From NCBI GenBank assembly GCA_025963385.1, contig JAOPUT010000098.1, positions 1-32,866 on the forward strand: 32,866 nt of DNA. The letters run 5' to 3'. The notes below the pieces were generated by a model. The model was not told where the DNA came from, made no database searches, and was given only the letters and a program-made list of their open reading frames with translations. Below, piece after piece: positions 1 to 10,762 of the stretch. The DNA is from Mycobacterium sp. (lineage in GTDB: Bacteria; Actinomycetota; Actinomycetes; Mycobacteriales; Mycobacteriaceae). Position 1 is the stretch's first letter; the number at the start of each line of letters is the position of its first letter. Made by a program: the position numbers and the translations under genes.

Positions 1-753
1 GGATGGTTCGGCGGCAACTGCAATCGCTGCGTGCCGTGTCGCCGCGGCTACTTCATGCAGTGCGAGCGCATGCAGGTGCCGAGCTGGCACTACCCGGGCG
101 GCTACTCCGAATCCGTGACCGCGCCGGAGACGGCCCTCGCGCGCATCCCCGAGGGGTTCTCGTTCGCCGAGGCCGCACCGATGGGCTGTGCGGGTGTCAC
201 TACCTTCAACGGGCTGCGCAAGACGCGGGCCAAGGCGGGTGATCTCGTCGCGGTGCTCGGCATCGGCGGTCTCGGCCACCTCGGGGTGCAGTTCTCGCGC
301 GCCATGGGCTTCGAGACCGTCGCGATCGCACGCGGCGCCGAGCGGGAGGCCGCCGCCAAGGAACTCGGCGCCCACCACTACATCGACTCCAGCGCCTCCG
401 ACGTCGCCGCCGAACTCAAGCGGCTCGGCGGAGCGGCCGTCGTGCTTGCCACGGCAGCGGCCTCGGACGCGATGGCGGACACCGTCGGAGGTCTCGGGCC
501 GGAGGGTGAACTGGTGACCGTCGGCGTCACCCCGGAGCCGCTGCCGATCAGCCCGCTCGACCTGATCAACTCCGGCCTTTCGGTGACCGGTCACCCGTCG
601 GGCACCTCGCGCGACGTGGAGGAGACCATGCACTTCGCGCTGCAGACCGGCGTGCGGGCGGTCATCGAGGAACGGCCACTGTCCGAGGCCGCCGACGCCT
701 TCGAGAGGATGAACTCCGGCAAGGCGCACTACCGGGTGGTGCTGACGGTCTAG
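1..753 (+). CDS. Zinc-dependent alcohol dehydrogenase (MDR family), 5' truncated by window edge
   Basis: The frame is open from base 1, so the N-terminus lies outside the window; 250 residues are visible. They start in the structural-zinc lobe, with the CxxCxxCx7C pattern at visible residues 7, 10, 13 and 21. The segment PMGCAG carries the third catalytic-zinc cysteine. A Rossmann fold follows, with the GIGGLGHLG dinucleotide-binding turn. The protein should oxidise an alcohol or reduce an aldehyde with NAD(P) in the cytoplasm; the substrate cannot be read from the sequence. It ends at TAG and is followed by 76 bp before fba, with no clear terminator. M. tuberculosis has, from memory, a different gene next to fba, so this may be a lineage-specific neighbour. 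Confidence 0.9.
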   Translation, partial: GWFGGNCNRCVPCRRGYFMQCERMQVPSWHYPGGYSESVTAPETALARIPEGFSFAEAAPMGCAGVTTFNGLRKTRAKAGDLVAVLGIGGLGHLGVQFSRAMGFETVAIARGAEREAAAKELGAHHYIDSSASDVAAELKRLGGAAVVLATAAASDAMADTVGGLGPEGELVTVGVTPEPLPISPLDLINSGLSVTGHPSGTSRDVEETMHFALQTGVRAVIEERPLSEAADAFERMNSGKAHYRVVLTV

Positions 754-829
754 CCCTGAGGTATCGCCGAGAGGCCGTTGTTGAGATACTGCCAGGAACG
801 TCGAAGCGCAGAACCCGAGAGGAAACCCA

Positions 830-1867
830 ATGCCCATCGCTACTCCTGAGGTCTACGCCGAGATGCTGGCCCGTGCCAAGGAGCACTCCTTCGCGTTCCC
901 GGCCATCAACTGCGTCGGTTCGGAGTCGGTGAACGCCGCGATCAAGGGATTCGCCGACGCGGGGAGCGACGGCATCATCCAGTTCTCCACCGGCGGAGCC
1001 GAATTCGCGTCGGGTCTGGGCGTCAAGGACATGGTCACCGGCGCCGTCGCGCTGGCCGAGTTCGCCCACGTGGTCGCGGCCAAGTACGACATCACGGTCG
1101 CGCTGCACACCGACCACTGCCCCAAGGACAAGCTGGACACCTACGTCCGCCCGCTCCTGGCCATTTCGGCCGAGCGCGTCGCCAAGGGGCAGAACCCGCT
1201 GTTCCAGTCGCACATGTGGGACGGCTCCGCGGTGCCGATCGACGAGAACCTCGAGATCGCCAAGGAACTGCTCAAGCTCGCGGCCGAGGCCAAGATCATC
1301 CTCGAGGTGGAGATCGGCGTCGTCGGTGGCGAGGAGGACGGCGTCGAGGCCGAGATCAACGACAAGCTCTACACCACCGCCGAGGACTTCGAGAAGACCA
1401 TCGACGCGCTCGGCGCGGGCGAGCACGGCAAGTACCTGCTCGCCGCGACGTTCGGCAACGTGCACGGCGTGTACAAGCCCGGCAACGTCAAGCTCAAGCC
1501 CGAGGTGCTCAAGCAAGGCCAGGAGGTGGCGACGGCCAAGCTCGGACTGCCTGCGGGCAGCAAGCCGTTCGACTTCGTCTTCCACGGTGGCTCCGGCTCG
1601 CTGAAGTCGGAGATCGAGGACTCGCTGAAGTACGGCGTGGTGAAGATGAACGTCGACACCGACACGCAGTACGCCTTCACCCGTCCACTCGCCGGGCACA
1701 TGTTCACCAACTACGACGGTGTGCTGAAGATCGACGGCGAGGTCGGCAACAAGAAGGTTTACGACCCGCGCAGCTACCTGAAGAAGGCCGAGGCCTCGAT
1801 GTCCGAGCGCGTCGTCGAGGCGTGCAACGACCTGCACAGCAGCGGGCGCTCCGTCACCGCAGGCTGA
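830..1867 (+). CDS. fba: Class II fructose-bisphosphate aldolase
   Basis: This 345-residue zinc aldolase interconverts fructose 1,6-bisphosphate with dihydroxyacetone phosphate and glyceraldehyde 3-phosphate in glycolysis and gluconeogenesis. The signature LHTDHC places the catalytic Asp at 95 and a zinc His at 96. Further zinc ligands lie in the NVHGVYKPG and FHGGSGS segments, and the C-terminal half has the NVDTDTQ phosphate-binding motif. Length and sequence match M. tuberculosis Fba (Rv0363c). The ATG is preceded by a purine-rich GAGAGGAAA about 7 nt upstream. The gene converges on the anchored NTF2-like gene, leaving only 12 bp between the stops. Confidence 0.97.
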   Translation: MPIATPEVYAEMLARAKEHSFAFPAINCVGSESVNAAIKGFADAGSDGIIQFSTGGAEFASGLGVKDMVTGAVALAEFAHVVAAKYDITVALHTDHCPKDKLDTYVRPLLAISAERVAKGQNPLFQSHMWDGSAVPIDENLEIAKELLKLAAEAKIILEVEIGVVGGEEDGVEAEINDKLYTTAEDFEKTIDALGAGEHGKYLLAATFGNVHGVYKPGNVKLKPEVLKQGQEVATAKLGLPAGSKPFDFVFHGGSGSLKSEIEDSLKYGVVKMNVDTDTQYAFTRPLAGHMFTNYDGVLKIDGEVGNKKVYDPRSYLKKAEASMSERVVEACNDLHSSGRSVTAG

Positions 1868-1879
1868 CCACCCGCCCGA

Positions 1880-2602
1880 TTACTGCGGGGCTTGGCAGAT
1901 CTTCCACTGCTCGTCGCGGAACTCCAGATCGAAGCTCCGCGTCGAGCGGGTGGACGGATCGAACGCCATGAACGAGGTGACGTTCGCCTCGGCGTGGGTG
2001 TCGTGCACGACCACCTCGTCGATGCTGGCGACGATCGGGTACTGCCTGGCCGCAGCCACCCGCGAGTGGATGTCCTTCCACTGCTTATCGTCGTAGCGGA
2101 TGTAGCTGTCGGCCGTCTCGCCGCACGTGATGGTGCGCAGCGTCGAGAGATCGCCCTTCTGGATGGCGGTGTCGAAGTTCTGGATCGTCGTGCGCACCAT
2201 GTCCTCGCGCGACGCCGCGGCCTTGTCGTCGCGGGTGAGCAGCACGGTGCCGAGGATGGCGACGGCGGCCAGCGCGGCGATGACGAGTACCAGGGCGATC
2301 ACCCAGCCCCAGCTACGACTGCGGCGCGGCTGCTTCGGCGGGTCGATGCGGCCGGGAATCTGTTGCGGTGCAACGGGTCCGGCTTGCGGCGCGGCGAAGA
2401 TCTCGGTGGCGGGCTCTGGGGCGGTTTCGATGATCTGGGTCTTGCCCGCGTCCATGCCCGACGGTGCCGTGAACCGGCGTTCGGGCTGTTCGGCCTCCGC
2501 GGCCGCCGCCAGGGTGGTCGGGTCGATCACCTCGGTCTCGGGTGAGGACGCATCGTCCGCGACCGGCTCGTTGTTCTCGTCCGTCCCGGATGGGTTCGAC
2601 AT
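1880..2602 (-). CDS. Membrane-anchored protein with extracytoplasmic NTF2-like domain (Rv0361-like)
   Basis: The 240-residue protein has an acidic, Pro/Ala-rich cytoplasmic N-terminus (about 1-90), a basic stop (RRSRS, 94-98), one membrane helix (about 99-123), and an external domain of about 115 residues. That domain reads like a DUF4878/NTF2-type fold and ends in W233-K-I-C236. A second cysteine, C160, is in a TITC motif, so a C160-C236 disulfide is plausible outside the membrane. The position next to fba and the DUF3151 gene matches Rv0361 by synteny. Function is unknown. A GGGAGGA Shine-Dalgarno sequence precedes the ATG. A protein with the same plan is encoded at 14379-14807. Confidence 0.8.
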   Translation of the reverse strand: MSNPSGTDENNEPVADDASSPETEVIDPTTLAAAAEAEQPERRFTAPSGMDAGKTQIIETAPEPATEIFAAPQAGPVAPQQIPGRIDPPKQPRRSRSWGWVIALVLVIAALAAVAILGTVLLTRDDKAAASREDMVRTTIQNFDTAIQKGDLSTLRTITCGETADSYIRYDDKQWKDIHSRVAAARQYPIVASIDEVVVHDTHAEANVTSFMAFDPSTRSTRSFDLEFRDEQWKICQAPQ

Positions 2603-2691
2603 TCGTGCCTCAGTCCTCCCTCGTGACTACTGCAGAGCTTAGCCACCCGACCCCGGTGAAGCCTGGAGGCGGCCGCGTGGAATGCGCACGG

Positions 2692-2697
2692 CACAAT
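2692..2697 (+). promoter_or_regulatory. Putative leaderless -10 element of the DUF3151 gene
   Basis: CACAAT (xAxxxT) lies exactly 6 nt before the ATG at 2704, and there is no Shine-Dalgarno sequence. This spacing is typical of mycobacterial leaderless transcripts, with transcription starting at the A of ATG. No convincing -35 hexamer is seen. Confidence 0.4.
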
Positions 2698-2703
2698 GGC
2701 CTC

Positions 2704-3120
2704 ATGACTCACATGGGCGATCTGCTGGGCCCCGACCCGGTCCGGCTTCCTGGCGACCCCGAAGCCGAGGCCGAGCTGGCCGCAGGCGAGAACCCGTCGA
2801 TCGTCGCTGCTGCCCATCCGTCGGCCTCCGTGGCGTGGGCGACGTTGGCCGAGGAGGCCCTCGCCGACGACAAGGCGGTCACCGCGTACGCCTATGCGCG
2901 GACCGGGTATCACCGGGGTCTCGACCAGCTGCGCCGCAACGGCTGGAAGGGCTTCGGCCCCGTCCCGTTCTCCCACGAGCCCAACCGCGGCTTCCTGCGC
3001 TGCGTGGCCGCGCTGGCCCACGCCGCCGACACCATCGGCGAGACCGACGAGTACCAGCGGTGCCTCGACCTTCTCGACGACTGCGACCGGTCGGCGCGCG
3101 CCGAGCTCGGACTCGCCTAA
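2704..3120 (+). CDS. DUF3151 family conserved protein (Rv0360c-like)
   Basis: A 138-residue soluble protein with no signal peptide or membrane segment. It is alpha-helical in character, with TPR-like helical pairs rich in Ala (the YAYARTGYHRGLDQLRR and CVAALAHAAD segments) and a conserved GWKGFGPVPFSHEPNRGFLR core. The family is widespread in Actinobacteria and has no assigned function that I know. I chose the ATG at 2704 over in-frame upstream starts because a CACAAT -10 element sits 6 nt before it and the family begins with a short MxxMGDLLG-type N-terminus. Its TAA overlaps the TAG of the convergent FUSC gene within CTAA. Confidence 0.85.
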   Translation: MTHMGDLLGPDPVRLPGDPEAEAELAAGENPSIVAAAHPSASVAWATLAEEALADDKAVTAYAYARTGYHRGLDQLRRNGWKGFGPVPFSHEPNRGFLRCVAALAHAADTIGETDEYQRCLDLLDDCDRSARAELGLA

Positions 3121-4862
3121 CCAACCTGCCTGACCGCGTCGCACAGGGCGGTCACGTCCGCGGCGAGGAAGGCCGGGGCGTCGTCGATCGCGGCAGGCGT
3201 CTCGCCGGTGCGTAGCGCGACCGCGAGCCTGCGAAGTTGCACGCGAAACGCCGTCGCATCCTCCGGATCGAGCAGCGGACCCAGCGCGCGGTTGTCCATC
3301 TCCCAGCATGCGGCGATGGTGTCGTACGCGAGGTGCTCGGCCGCGGCGGCGGCGGGGGCGAGGCGCTCACCGGTGGCGCGCAGCCGCACCGAACCGGCCG
3401 CGGCGGCGTCCGCCGCGTCCCGCAGATCGATGGTGGCCAGCTGCAGATCTCGGCGCGCGGCCCTGGCGGCCAGCGTGGCGGTGTCGGCGGCAAGGTGCGG
3501 AACGGTCGCCGCCACCTCGTCGACGGTGTCGGCGATGGCGTCGATCAGCCGGGTGGATTCCTGGAACCGGCTCATCGCGAGAAAGACCGCCACGCCGATC
3601 GCGCAACCGACCAGGGTGTCGCTGCCACGTGCCAGCAGCAGGTCGCCGACGTCGACGCGGCGGCTGCCGGTCGAGATGGTCAGGGCGGCCGCGGTGATGA
3701 ACACCGACGCCAGCCCGTAGTGGCGGACCACCAGCAGTTCGATGATCAGCTGCAGCACCGCCAGGACCACGGCTAGCCACCAGCCCTCGGGGTGCAGCCA
3801 CAGGATGCCCGCGGCGAGGACCAGTCCCACCCAGGTGCCGGTCAGCCGGTCGACGCCCCTGCGCAGCGTCCGACTGCGGTCGGCGCCCTGGTGCAGGACG
3901 AGGACCGCGGCAGCGATGGCCCAGTACGCGTGTCCGATCCCGAGCACCGTCGCGGCGGCCCCGGCCAGCGGTGCGGCGACCGCGACCCGCATCATCACGT
4001 GGCGGACGTGCGAGCCGGGCTGCAGCGCCCGCAGCAGCAGGGTGGCGGCACGGGGCCTGCCGAGCGGAGCCCGGTCGGTGGCCCTGGTCGACACCGTCTC
4101 GGGAGCGAGCTTCAGGTCCGCGATGCGACGGGCGGCCTCGGCAGCGTCGGGTGTGGGTCCGTCGCCGACGGCGGTGGCCGACATCGCGTCGGCGAAGAGC
4201 ACGTGCAGCGAGTGGTTGGCCGCGCGCAGCCCCTGCAGCGTGTGGTCCGAGCGCGTCGCGGGCTGGAAGCTGATGAGTGCGTTCCACGCACCGTGCAGCG
4301 CGGTCGCCGCACGGTGTCTGGCGACGGTCTCGGTGGGCGAGCCGACCGCCTCGACGTAGTCGGCCACCGCGGCGCCTGCGGCCGATACCGCGGCCCGCTC
4401 CGGACGCCGTCGGTCGCGGACGACGCCTGCCATCTGGACCAGCCACGCGACGGCGCCGCCTGACAGCACCAGCGCGCCGAGCTGCCACGGCGCCAGGCGG
4501 GCTGCCGAGACGCCCACCCCGGCGGCACAGGCCAATGCGAACACGTACGCGCCGGGCGGCCCGACCGCGAGCGCGTTGCACAGCCACACCGCGGCGACGG
4601 CCACCAGCGAGACGACGGCGACACCGAGCCACGGCACCTCGGCGGACCAGGCGCCCAACGCGACCGCGCCAGCCAGCGCCACCGACACCACGGCCAGCTG
4701 CACTCCACGGTTGAGGTACGGCCGGTCCCCGCCGAAGCGCGACGTGAACGCCCCGAGGGTCGCGATCAGGCCTGCGGAGAGGTTGCCGGCCGCCGAGCCG
4801 ATGACGACGGGGATCGCGGTGCTCACCGCCGCCCGCACCGCGACGGGCCAGCGCGCGTTCAT
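3117..4862 (-). CDS. FUSC-family integral membrane protein (aromatic acid exporter-like)
   Basis: The 581-residue protein has the two-lobed plan of fusaric-acid-resistance/YccS-type transporters. An N-terminal cluster of hydrophobic helices (about residues 10-170) is followed by a cytoplasmic helical stretch. A second membrane block (about 285-415) includes the YWAIAAAVLVLHQGADRSRT-type signature of the FUSC domain, and a helical cytoplasmic tail follows. It probably exports small aromatic or amphipathic compounds; the substrate is unknown. It starts 10 bp downstream of the M50 protease gene on the same strand, so the two are likely co-transcribed. In M. tuberculosis, as I recall, Rv0359 and Rv0360c are adjacent, which makes this an extra gene in a conserved neighbourhood. 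Confidence 0.82.
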   Translation of the reverse strand: MNARWPVAVRAAVSTAIPVVIGSAAGNLSAGLIATLGAFTSRFGGDRPYLNRGVQLAVVSVALAGAVALGAWSAEVPWLGVAVVSLVAVAAVWLCNALAVGPPGAYVFALACAAGVGVSAARLAPWQLGALVLSGGAVAWLVQMAGVVRDRRRPERAAVSAAGAAVADYVEAVGSPTETVARHRAATALHGAWNALISFQPATRSDHTLQGLRAANHSLHVLFADAMSATAVGDGPTPDAAEAARRIADLKLAPETVSTRATDRAPLGRPRAATLLLRALQPGSHVRHVMMRVAVAAPLAGAAATVLGIGHAYWAIAAAVLVLHQGADRSRTLRRGVDRLTGTWVGLVLAAGILWLHPEGWWLAVVLAVLQLIIELLVVRHYGLASVFITAAALTISTGSRRVDVGDLLLARGSDTLVGCAIGVAVFLAMSRFQESTRLIDAIADTVDEVAATVPHLAADTATLAARAARRDLQLATIDLRDAADAAAAGSVRLRATGERLAPAAAAAEHLAYDTIAACWEMDNRALGPLLDPEDATAFRVQLRRLAVALRTGETPAAIDDAPAFLAADVTALCDAVRQVG

Positions 4863-4872
4863 CGGAGGGCGG

Positions 4873-5655
4873 TCAGAACCAGGCGGACCAGAACCGGGTC
4901 AGCTGAGAGCCGAGTCCCACCAGCCCACCCGGGATGTTCGACAGGTCGACGAACCACAGCACGACCGAGAAGAACCACTGGTTGAGCATCGGTGCCATGA
5001 GCAGGACGAACAGGATGAGGAAGCCCCACTGCTTGACGGGGGCCAGCTGGCGCTGGGTCTCGGGTTTGAGATGCGGTTCCAGGGCGTTGTAGCCGTCGAG
5101 GCCGGGGATGGGCAGCAGGTTGAGCAGCACCGCCGTCACCTGGAGGAAGCCGAGGAACGCCATCGCGGACCAGAACACGGCGTGGTCGGGGTCCCACAGC
5201 ACAGACGTGATGCTCAGCAGCAGGACCGCCAGCACGACGTTGGCGAACGGGCCTGCGAGGCTGACGGTCGTGCGCTGCCGCTTGCTCATCGACCAGGTCC
5301 GCAGGTACACCGCGCCGCCCGGTAGGCCAATGCCGCCTAGTGCGATGAAGAGCACCGGAATGCCAAGGGACAGAAGCGGATTCGAGTACTTCAGCGGGTT
5401 GAGCGTCAGGTAGCCGCGGATCTCGACGTCACGGTCGCCGTAGCGCCACGCGGTGTAGGCGTGGCCGAACTCGTGCAGGCACAGCGACACCAACCAGCCG
5501 AACACGACGAAGATGAACACGCCGACGTAGGACAGCGGCGAGCGAGGTTCGTCGGACAGCCAGGCGACCACACCTCCGACCGCCGTGATCGCCACGATCG
5601 CCAGAAACACCGGGCTGGGGCGCACCGACTGGCGCAGCGGACGGACATTGCTCAC
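4873..5655 (-). CDS. M50-family site-2-protease-like membrane metalloprotease (Rv0359-like)
   Basis: A 260-residue polytopic membrane protein. The zinc motif HEFGH (His61, Glu62, His65) lies in the second hydrophobic segment, and the third-ligand motif NLLPIPGLDG is present near residue 180. This is the standard arrangement of intramembrane M50 proteases, which cleave membrane-spanning substrates. No PDZ domain is seen, so it resembles the small rhomboid-like/YwhC type rather than RseP. Two GTG codons are adjacent. I chose the second, at 5655, because TAGTTT lies exactly 6 nt before it, as in leaderless transcripts, while the first would leave only 3 nt. A FUSC gene follows 10 bp downstream. 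The substrate is unknown. Confidence 0.88.
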   Translation of the reverse strand: MSNVRPLRQSVRPSPVFLAIVAITAVGGVVAWLSDEPRSPLSYVGVFIFVVFGWLVSLCLHEFGHAYTAWRYGDRDVEIRGYLTLNPLKYSNPLLSLGIPVLFIALGGIGLPGGAVYLRTWSMSKRQRTTVSLAGPFANVVLAVLLLSITSVLWDPDHAVFWSAMAFLGFLQVTAVLLNLLPIPGLDGYNALEPHLKPETQRQLAPVKQWGFLILFVLLMAPMLNQWFFSVVLWFVDLSNIPGGLVGLGSQLTRFWSAWF

Positions 5656-5661
5656 CACACG

Positions 5662-5667
5662 AAACTA
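5662..5667 (-). promoter_or_regulatory. Putative leaderless -10 element of the M50 protease gene
   Basis: On the minus strand TAGTTT (TANNNT) is followed by 6 nt and then GTG at 5655. There is no Shine-Dalgarno sequence. The spacing decides the start codon of the protease gene. Confidence 0.5.
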
Positions 5668-5706
5668 CTTCAATTCCCCCGGTCGCTTCGCTCCTGCCCG
5701 CCGTAC

Positions 5707-8318
<2,612 letters not shown>

Positions 8319-8336
8319 GCGTGTCACGATGACCCC

Positions 8337-9032
8337 GTGACCGACGACGCCGCCCAGCGACACCTGCGCAAATTGTCGACGCCGCGTGCGGCGGCGGCCG
8401 CCGGAGTCTTGTTCGCGGTGCTGTTCGCCGCGGCACTGATCCTGATCCGCATCTCGCTGCCCGAGCATCCCGAGGTCGGCACGCAGTGGATCGAGTCCGG
8501 TCGGGCCAGGATTCGCGTCGCCGCCACCCTGCTGCCGTTCGCAGGCATCGCGTTCCTCTGGTTCATCGGGGTGGTGCGCGACGGCTTCGGTCGGTTCGAG
8601 GACAAGTTCTTCTCGTCGGTGTTCATCGGCAGCGGGCTGCTCTTCCTGGCGATGATGTTCGTGGCCAGCGCGGTCGGGGTGGCCTTGTCGTCGAGTCACT
8701 CGTTCGCGACCGACGTCACCGCCCACGCCGACGTCGTCGCGTTCGGGCAGGTGCTGATGATGACGTTGACCAAGACCTACGCGCTGCGCATGGCGGCGGT
8801 GTTCATGATGTCGTTGGCCACCATCTGGCTGAAGACGTCCCTGATGCCGCGCTGGCTGGTGTTCACCACCTACGGCGTGGTGTTGGCCTTGATGATCGCC
8901 GCGGACGTCAGCATGTGGATCACGCTGGCGTTCCCGGCGTGGGTGCTGATCGTCAGCCTGTTCGTGCTGAACCGCGCAGGCGTCATCGACCTGCATGCCG
9001 GCGACGAGGAACCGGCCCGAAAGGGGCAGTGA
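8337..9032 (+). CDS. Six-helix integral membrane protein of unknown function
   Basis: A 231-residue protein with hydrophobic segments at about 17-38, 62-82, 92-115, 147-166, 171-191 and 193-213. An acidic loop, PEHPEVGTQWIESGRAR, follows the first segment, and the C-terminal tail is charged. I see no catalytic or transport motif. The GTG start lies 18 bp after the thioesterase stop. CACGAT sits 6 nt before it, so a leaderless transcript is possible alongside read-through from purA. The next gene, encoding the ferredoxin, is convergent with 28 bp between stops. I cannot assign a function. Confidence 0.75.
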   Translation: MTDDAAQRHLRKLSTPRAAAAAGVLFAVLFAAALILIRISLPEHPEVGTQWIESGRARIRVAATLLPFAGIAFLWFIGVVRDGFGRFEDKFFSSVFIGSGLLFLAMMFVASAVGVALSSSHSFATDVTAHADVVAFGQVLMMTLTKTYALRMAAVFMMSLATIWLKTSLMPRWLVFTTYGVVLALMIAADVSMWITLAFPAWVLIVSLFVLNRAGVIDLHAGDEEPARKGQ

Positions 9033-9060
9033 CGACGCGGTTCGTGCGGCCGGTTGGTCC

Positions 9061-9249
9061 TCACACCAGGCGCAGCACCGATGCCGGGCAGATCTTGACC
9101 GCCTCGCGGGCGTGATCCTCCTCGGCCGCAGGCACGTCCTCGGCCAGCACCACCACGATGCCGTCGTCGTCCTGGTCGAACAACGTGTCGGAGATCATCA
9201 CGCAGTTGCCCGACGCGATGCAGTCTTCGCGGTCGGCTTGCAGCTTCAT
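9061..9249 (-). CDS. Mycobacterial-type 3Fe-4S ferredoxin, P450 redox partner
   Basis: A 62-residue acidic ferredoxin. The cluster motif is C10-I-A-S-G-N-C16 with a later C54-P. This is the CxxXxxC(x)nCP pattern of P450-linked mycobacterial ferredoxins, in which a non-Cys residue (here Ser13) replaces the fourth ligand, consistent with a 3Fe-4S cluster. It probably passes electrons from a ferredoxin reductase to the P450 encoded just upstream. The start is decided by the ribosome binding site: GGGAGG at 9258-9263 is 8 nt from the ATG at 9249 but only 2 nt from the ATG at 9255. That Shine-Dalgarno sequence overlaps the P450 stop codon, so the two are translated from one transcript. Confidence 0.92.
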   Translation of the reverse strand: MKLQADREDCIASGNCVMISDTLFDQDDDGIVVVLAEDVPAAEEDHAREAVKICPASVLRLV

Positions 9250-9262
9250 CGACATTTCCTCC

Positions 9263-10471
9263 CTACCAACTCACCGACAACGACCGTAGCCCGTAGATGA
9301 AGTGAAACGAGCGGAACTGGACGTCCTCGAAGTCCTCGGCGAGCGCGACCCGAGGGAAGCGTCGCAGCAGCGCGGCCCAAGCGATCCGCATCTCCATCCG
9401 CGCGAGCGGGGCACCCAGGCAGTGGTGCACACCGTGCCCGAAGGCCAGGTGGCCCGGCGCGCCGCGCCGGATGTCGAGAACATCTGGCGCATCGGTGAAT
9501 TCGGGATCCCGATTACCAGAGGGGAGTGACGCGAACACCAGCTGCCCCGCAGGGATCCGCACACCGGCGACCTCGACGTCGGCGGTCGTGATCCGGGGGA
9601 TCGACGTGTGCACGATCGACAGCCACCGCAGCAGTTCCTCGACGGCGGGGCCGACGGCGTCGGGATCGTCGCGCACCGCGGCCAGCTGCTCGGGATGCCG
9701 CAGCAGCGCGAGGGTGCCGAGGCCGAGCATGTTCGACGTCGTCTCGTGGCCTGCGAGCAGCAGCAGTCCGGCGATGCCGACCAGCTCGTCATCGGTCAGC
9801 TCGTCGCCGTGCTCGCGGATCAGCATCCCCAGGATGTCCTCGCCGGGATGGCTGCGGGCCCGCGCAACCAGGGACTGCATGTACGCGCGGCCCTGGCGCT
9901 GCATCTCGAATCGCTCGGGGATCGGGAGGGACAGGTCGAGCTGGCGGGCCGATCTGGCCTGGAAGTCGGCTCGGTCCTCGTACGGCACCCCGAGCAGCTC
10001 GCAGATCACCAGTGACGGGATGGGCAGTGCGAAGTGTGCGACGAGATCGGTGGGCGGACCCGCGGCCTGCATCGCGTCGAGGTGCTCGGTGACGATCTGG
10101 GTGACCCTGGGCTCAAGCCGCTTGATCCGCCGGATGGTGAACTCCGGGGTCAGCATGCGGCGCAGGCGTTGATGCTCGGGCGGATCGAGGCCGAGCAGGT
10201 TGCCCGCCCGCGCACTGGCCTGTTCCTCGTCGGGCATTACCGGTGCGCCGGGGATCACGAAACCGGGCGGCCGTGCGTTGGAGAATTGTTCGTGATCGGA
10301 CAGCACCCGCTTGACGTCATCGTGCCTGGCGACGAGGTAGACCGTCATGCCGAACGCGTTGGTCACCTTCTGGACGCCGGCGCCCCTGCGGATCTCGCCG
10401 AGTTCCGGCGTGGGGTCGAAGGCGTTGCGGCGCATGTGCACCGGTGGCAGCGAGGGGGCCGATGCGGTCAT
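9263..10471 (-). CDS. Cytochrome P450 monooxygenase (CYP105-like)
   Basis: A soluble class I bacterial P450 of 402 residues. The I-helix oxygen-activation motif AGHETTS is near residue 242, the K-helix EELLRW (ExxR) near 281, and the heme loop FGHGVHHCLG has the thiolate Cys at 351. The overall impression is of the CYP105 group common in Actinobacteria, but family assignment needs an alignment. The substrate is unknown. The ferredoxin gene follows directly, giving a self-contained electron-transfer pair. There is no Shine-Dalgarno sequence, but TACCGT lies 7 nt before the ATG, so the mRNA is probably leaderless. A MarR-family gene is divergent across a 291-bp gap and is a candidate regulator. 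Confidence 0.95.
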   Translation of the reverse strand: MTASAPSLPPVHMRRNAFDPTPELGEIRRGAGVQKVTNAFGMTVYLVARHDDVKRVLSDHEQFSNARPPGFVIPGAPVMPDEEQASARAGNLLGLDPPEHQRLRRMLTPEFTIRRIKRLEPRVTQIVTEHLDAMQAAGPPTDLVAHFALPIPSLVICELLGVPYEDRADFQARSARQLDLSLPIPERFEMQRQGRAYMQSLVARARSHPGEDILGMLIREHGDELTDDELVGIAGLLLLAGHETTSNMLGLGTLALLRHPEQLAAVRDDPDAVGPAVEELLRWLSIVHTSIPRITTADVEVAGVRIPAGQLVFASLPSGNRDPEFTDAPDVLDIRRGAPGHLAFGHGVHHCLGAPLARMEMRIAWAALLRRFPRVALAEDFEDVQFRSFHFIYGLRSLSVSW

Positions 10472-10762
10472 GTAGTCGACGGTACCGACGGTTTCGGCGG
10501 GAAGTCCTCACCAACCGATTGACCGGCCACATCGGGGAATCTCGCCGGTCGTCAGCAAGCTCGGCCAGAAGAGGATCGACTCACCGGATGCGCCGACGCG
10601 GACCCGGATCCGGCCGAGGGCGGTGCCGAGCTCTACGCCCGGCACGACCGAAACGGTAGTCGCCGTCGAGGATCACCGAGCGAATTGCCGCAATCAAGAT
10701 CGGTATTGATGGACACGCGAACTAGACTGAAGGTCGATTGTCTCGTTGGAGGGGTGGCCGAT
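10472..10762. other. 291-bp divergent intergenic region between the P450 and MarR genes
   Basis: No credible gene is seen. The region holds a likely leaderless P450 -10 element at 10479-10484 (minus strand, TACCGT). An inverted repeat follows, GACCGGC at 10521-10527 and GCCGGTC at 10544-10550 with a 16-nt spacer, which could be a regulator site. A candidate MarR -10 element, TAGACT, lies at 10723-10728 on the plus strand. The middle 100 bp shows nothing clear. Confidence 0.5.
10479..10484 (-). promoter_or_regulatory. Putative leaderless -10 element of the P450 gene
   Basis: On the minus strand TACCGT (TANNNT) is followed by 7 nt and the P450 ATG at 10471. There is no Shine-Dalgarno sequence. 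Confidence 0.45.

Noticed and set aside
662..1837. A 391-codon open frame on the minus strand across fba
   Set aside because: It is antisense to a clear aldolase, and its residues are low-complexity Val/Leu/Arg/Asp typical of a shadow frame in high-GC DNA.
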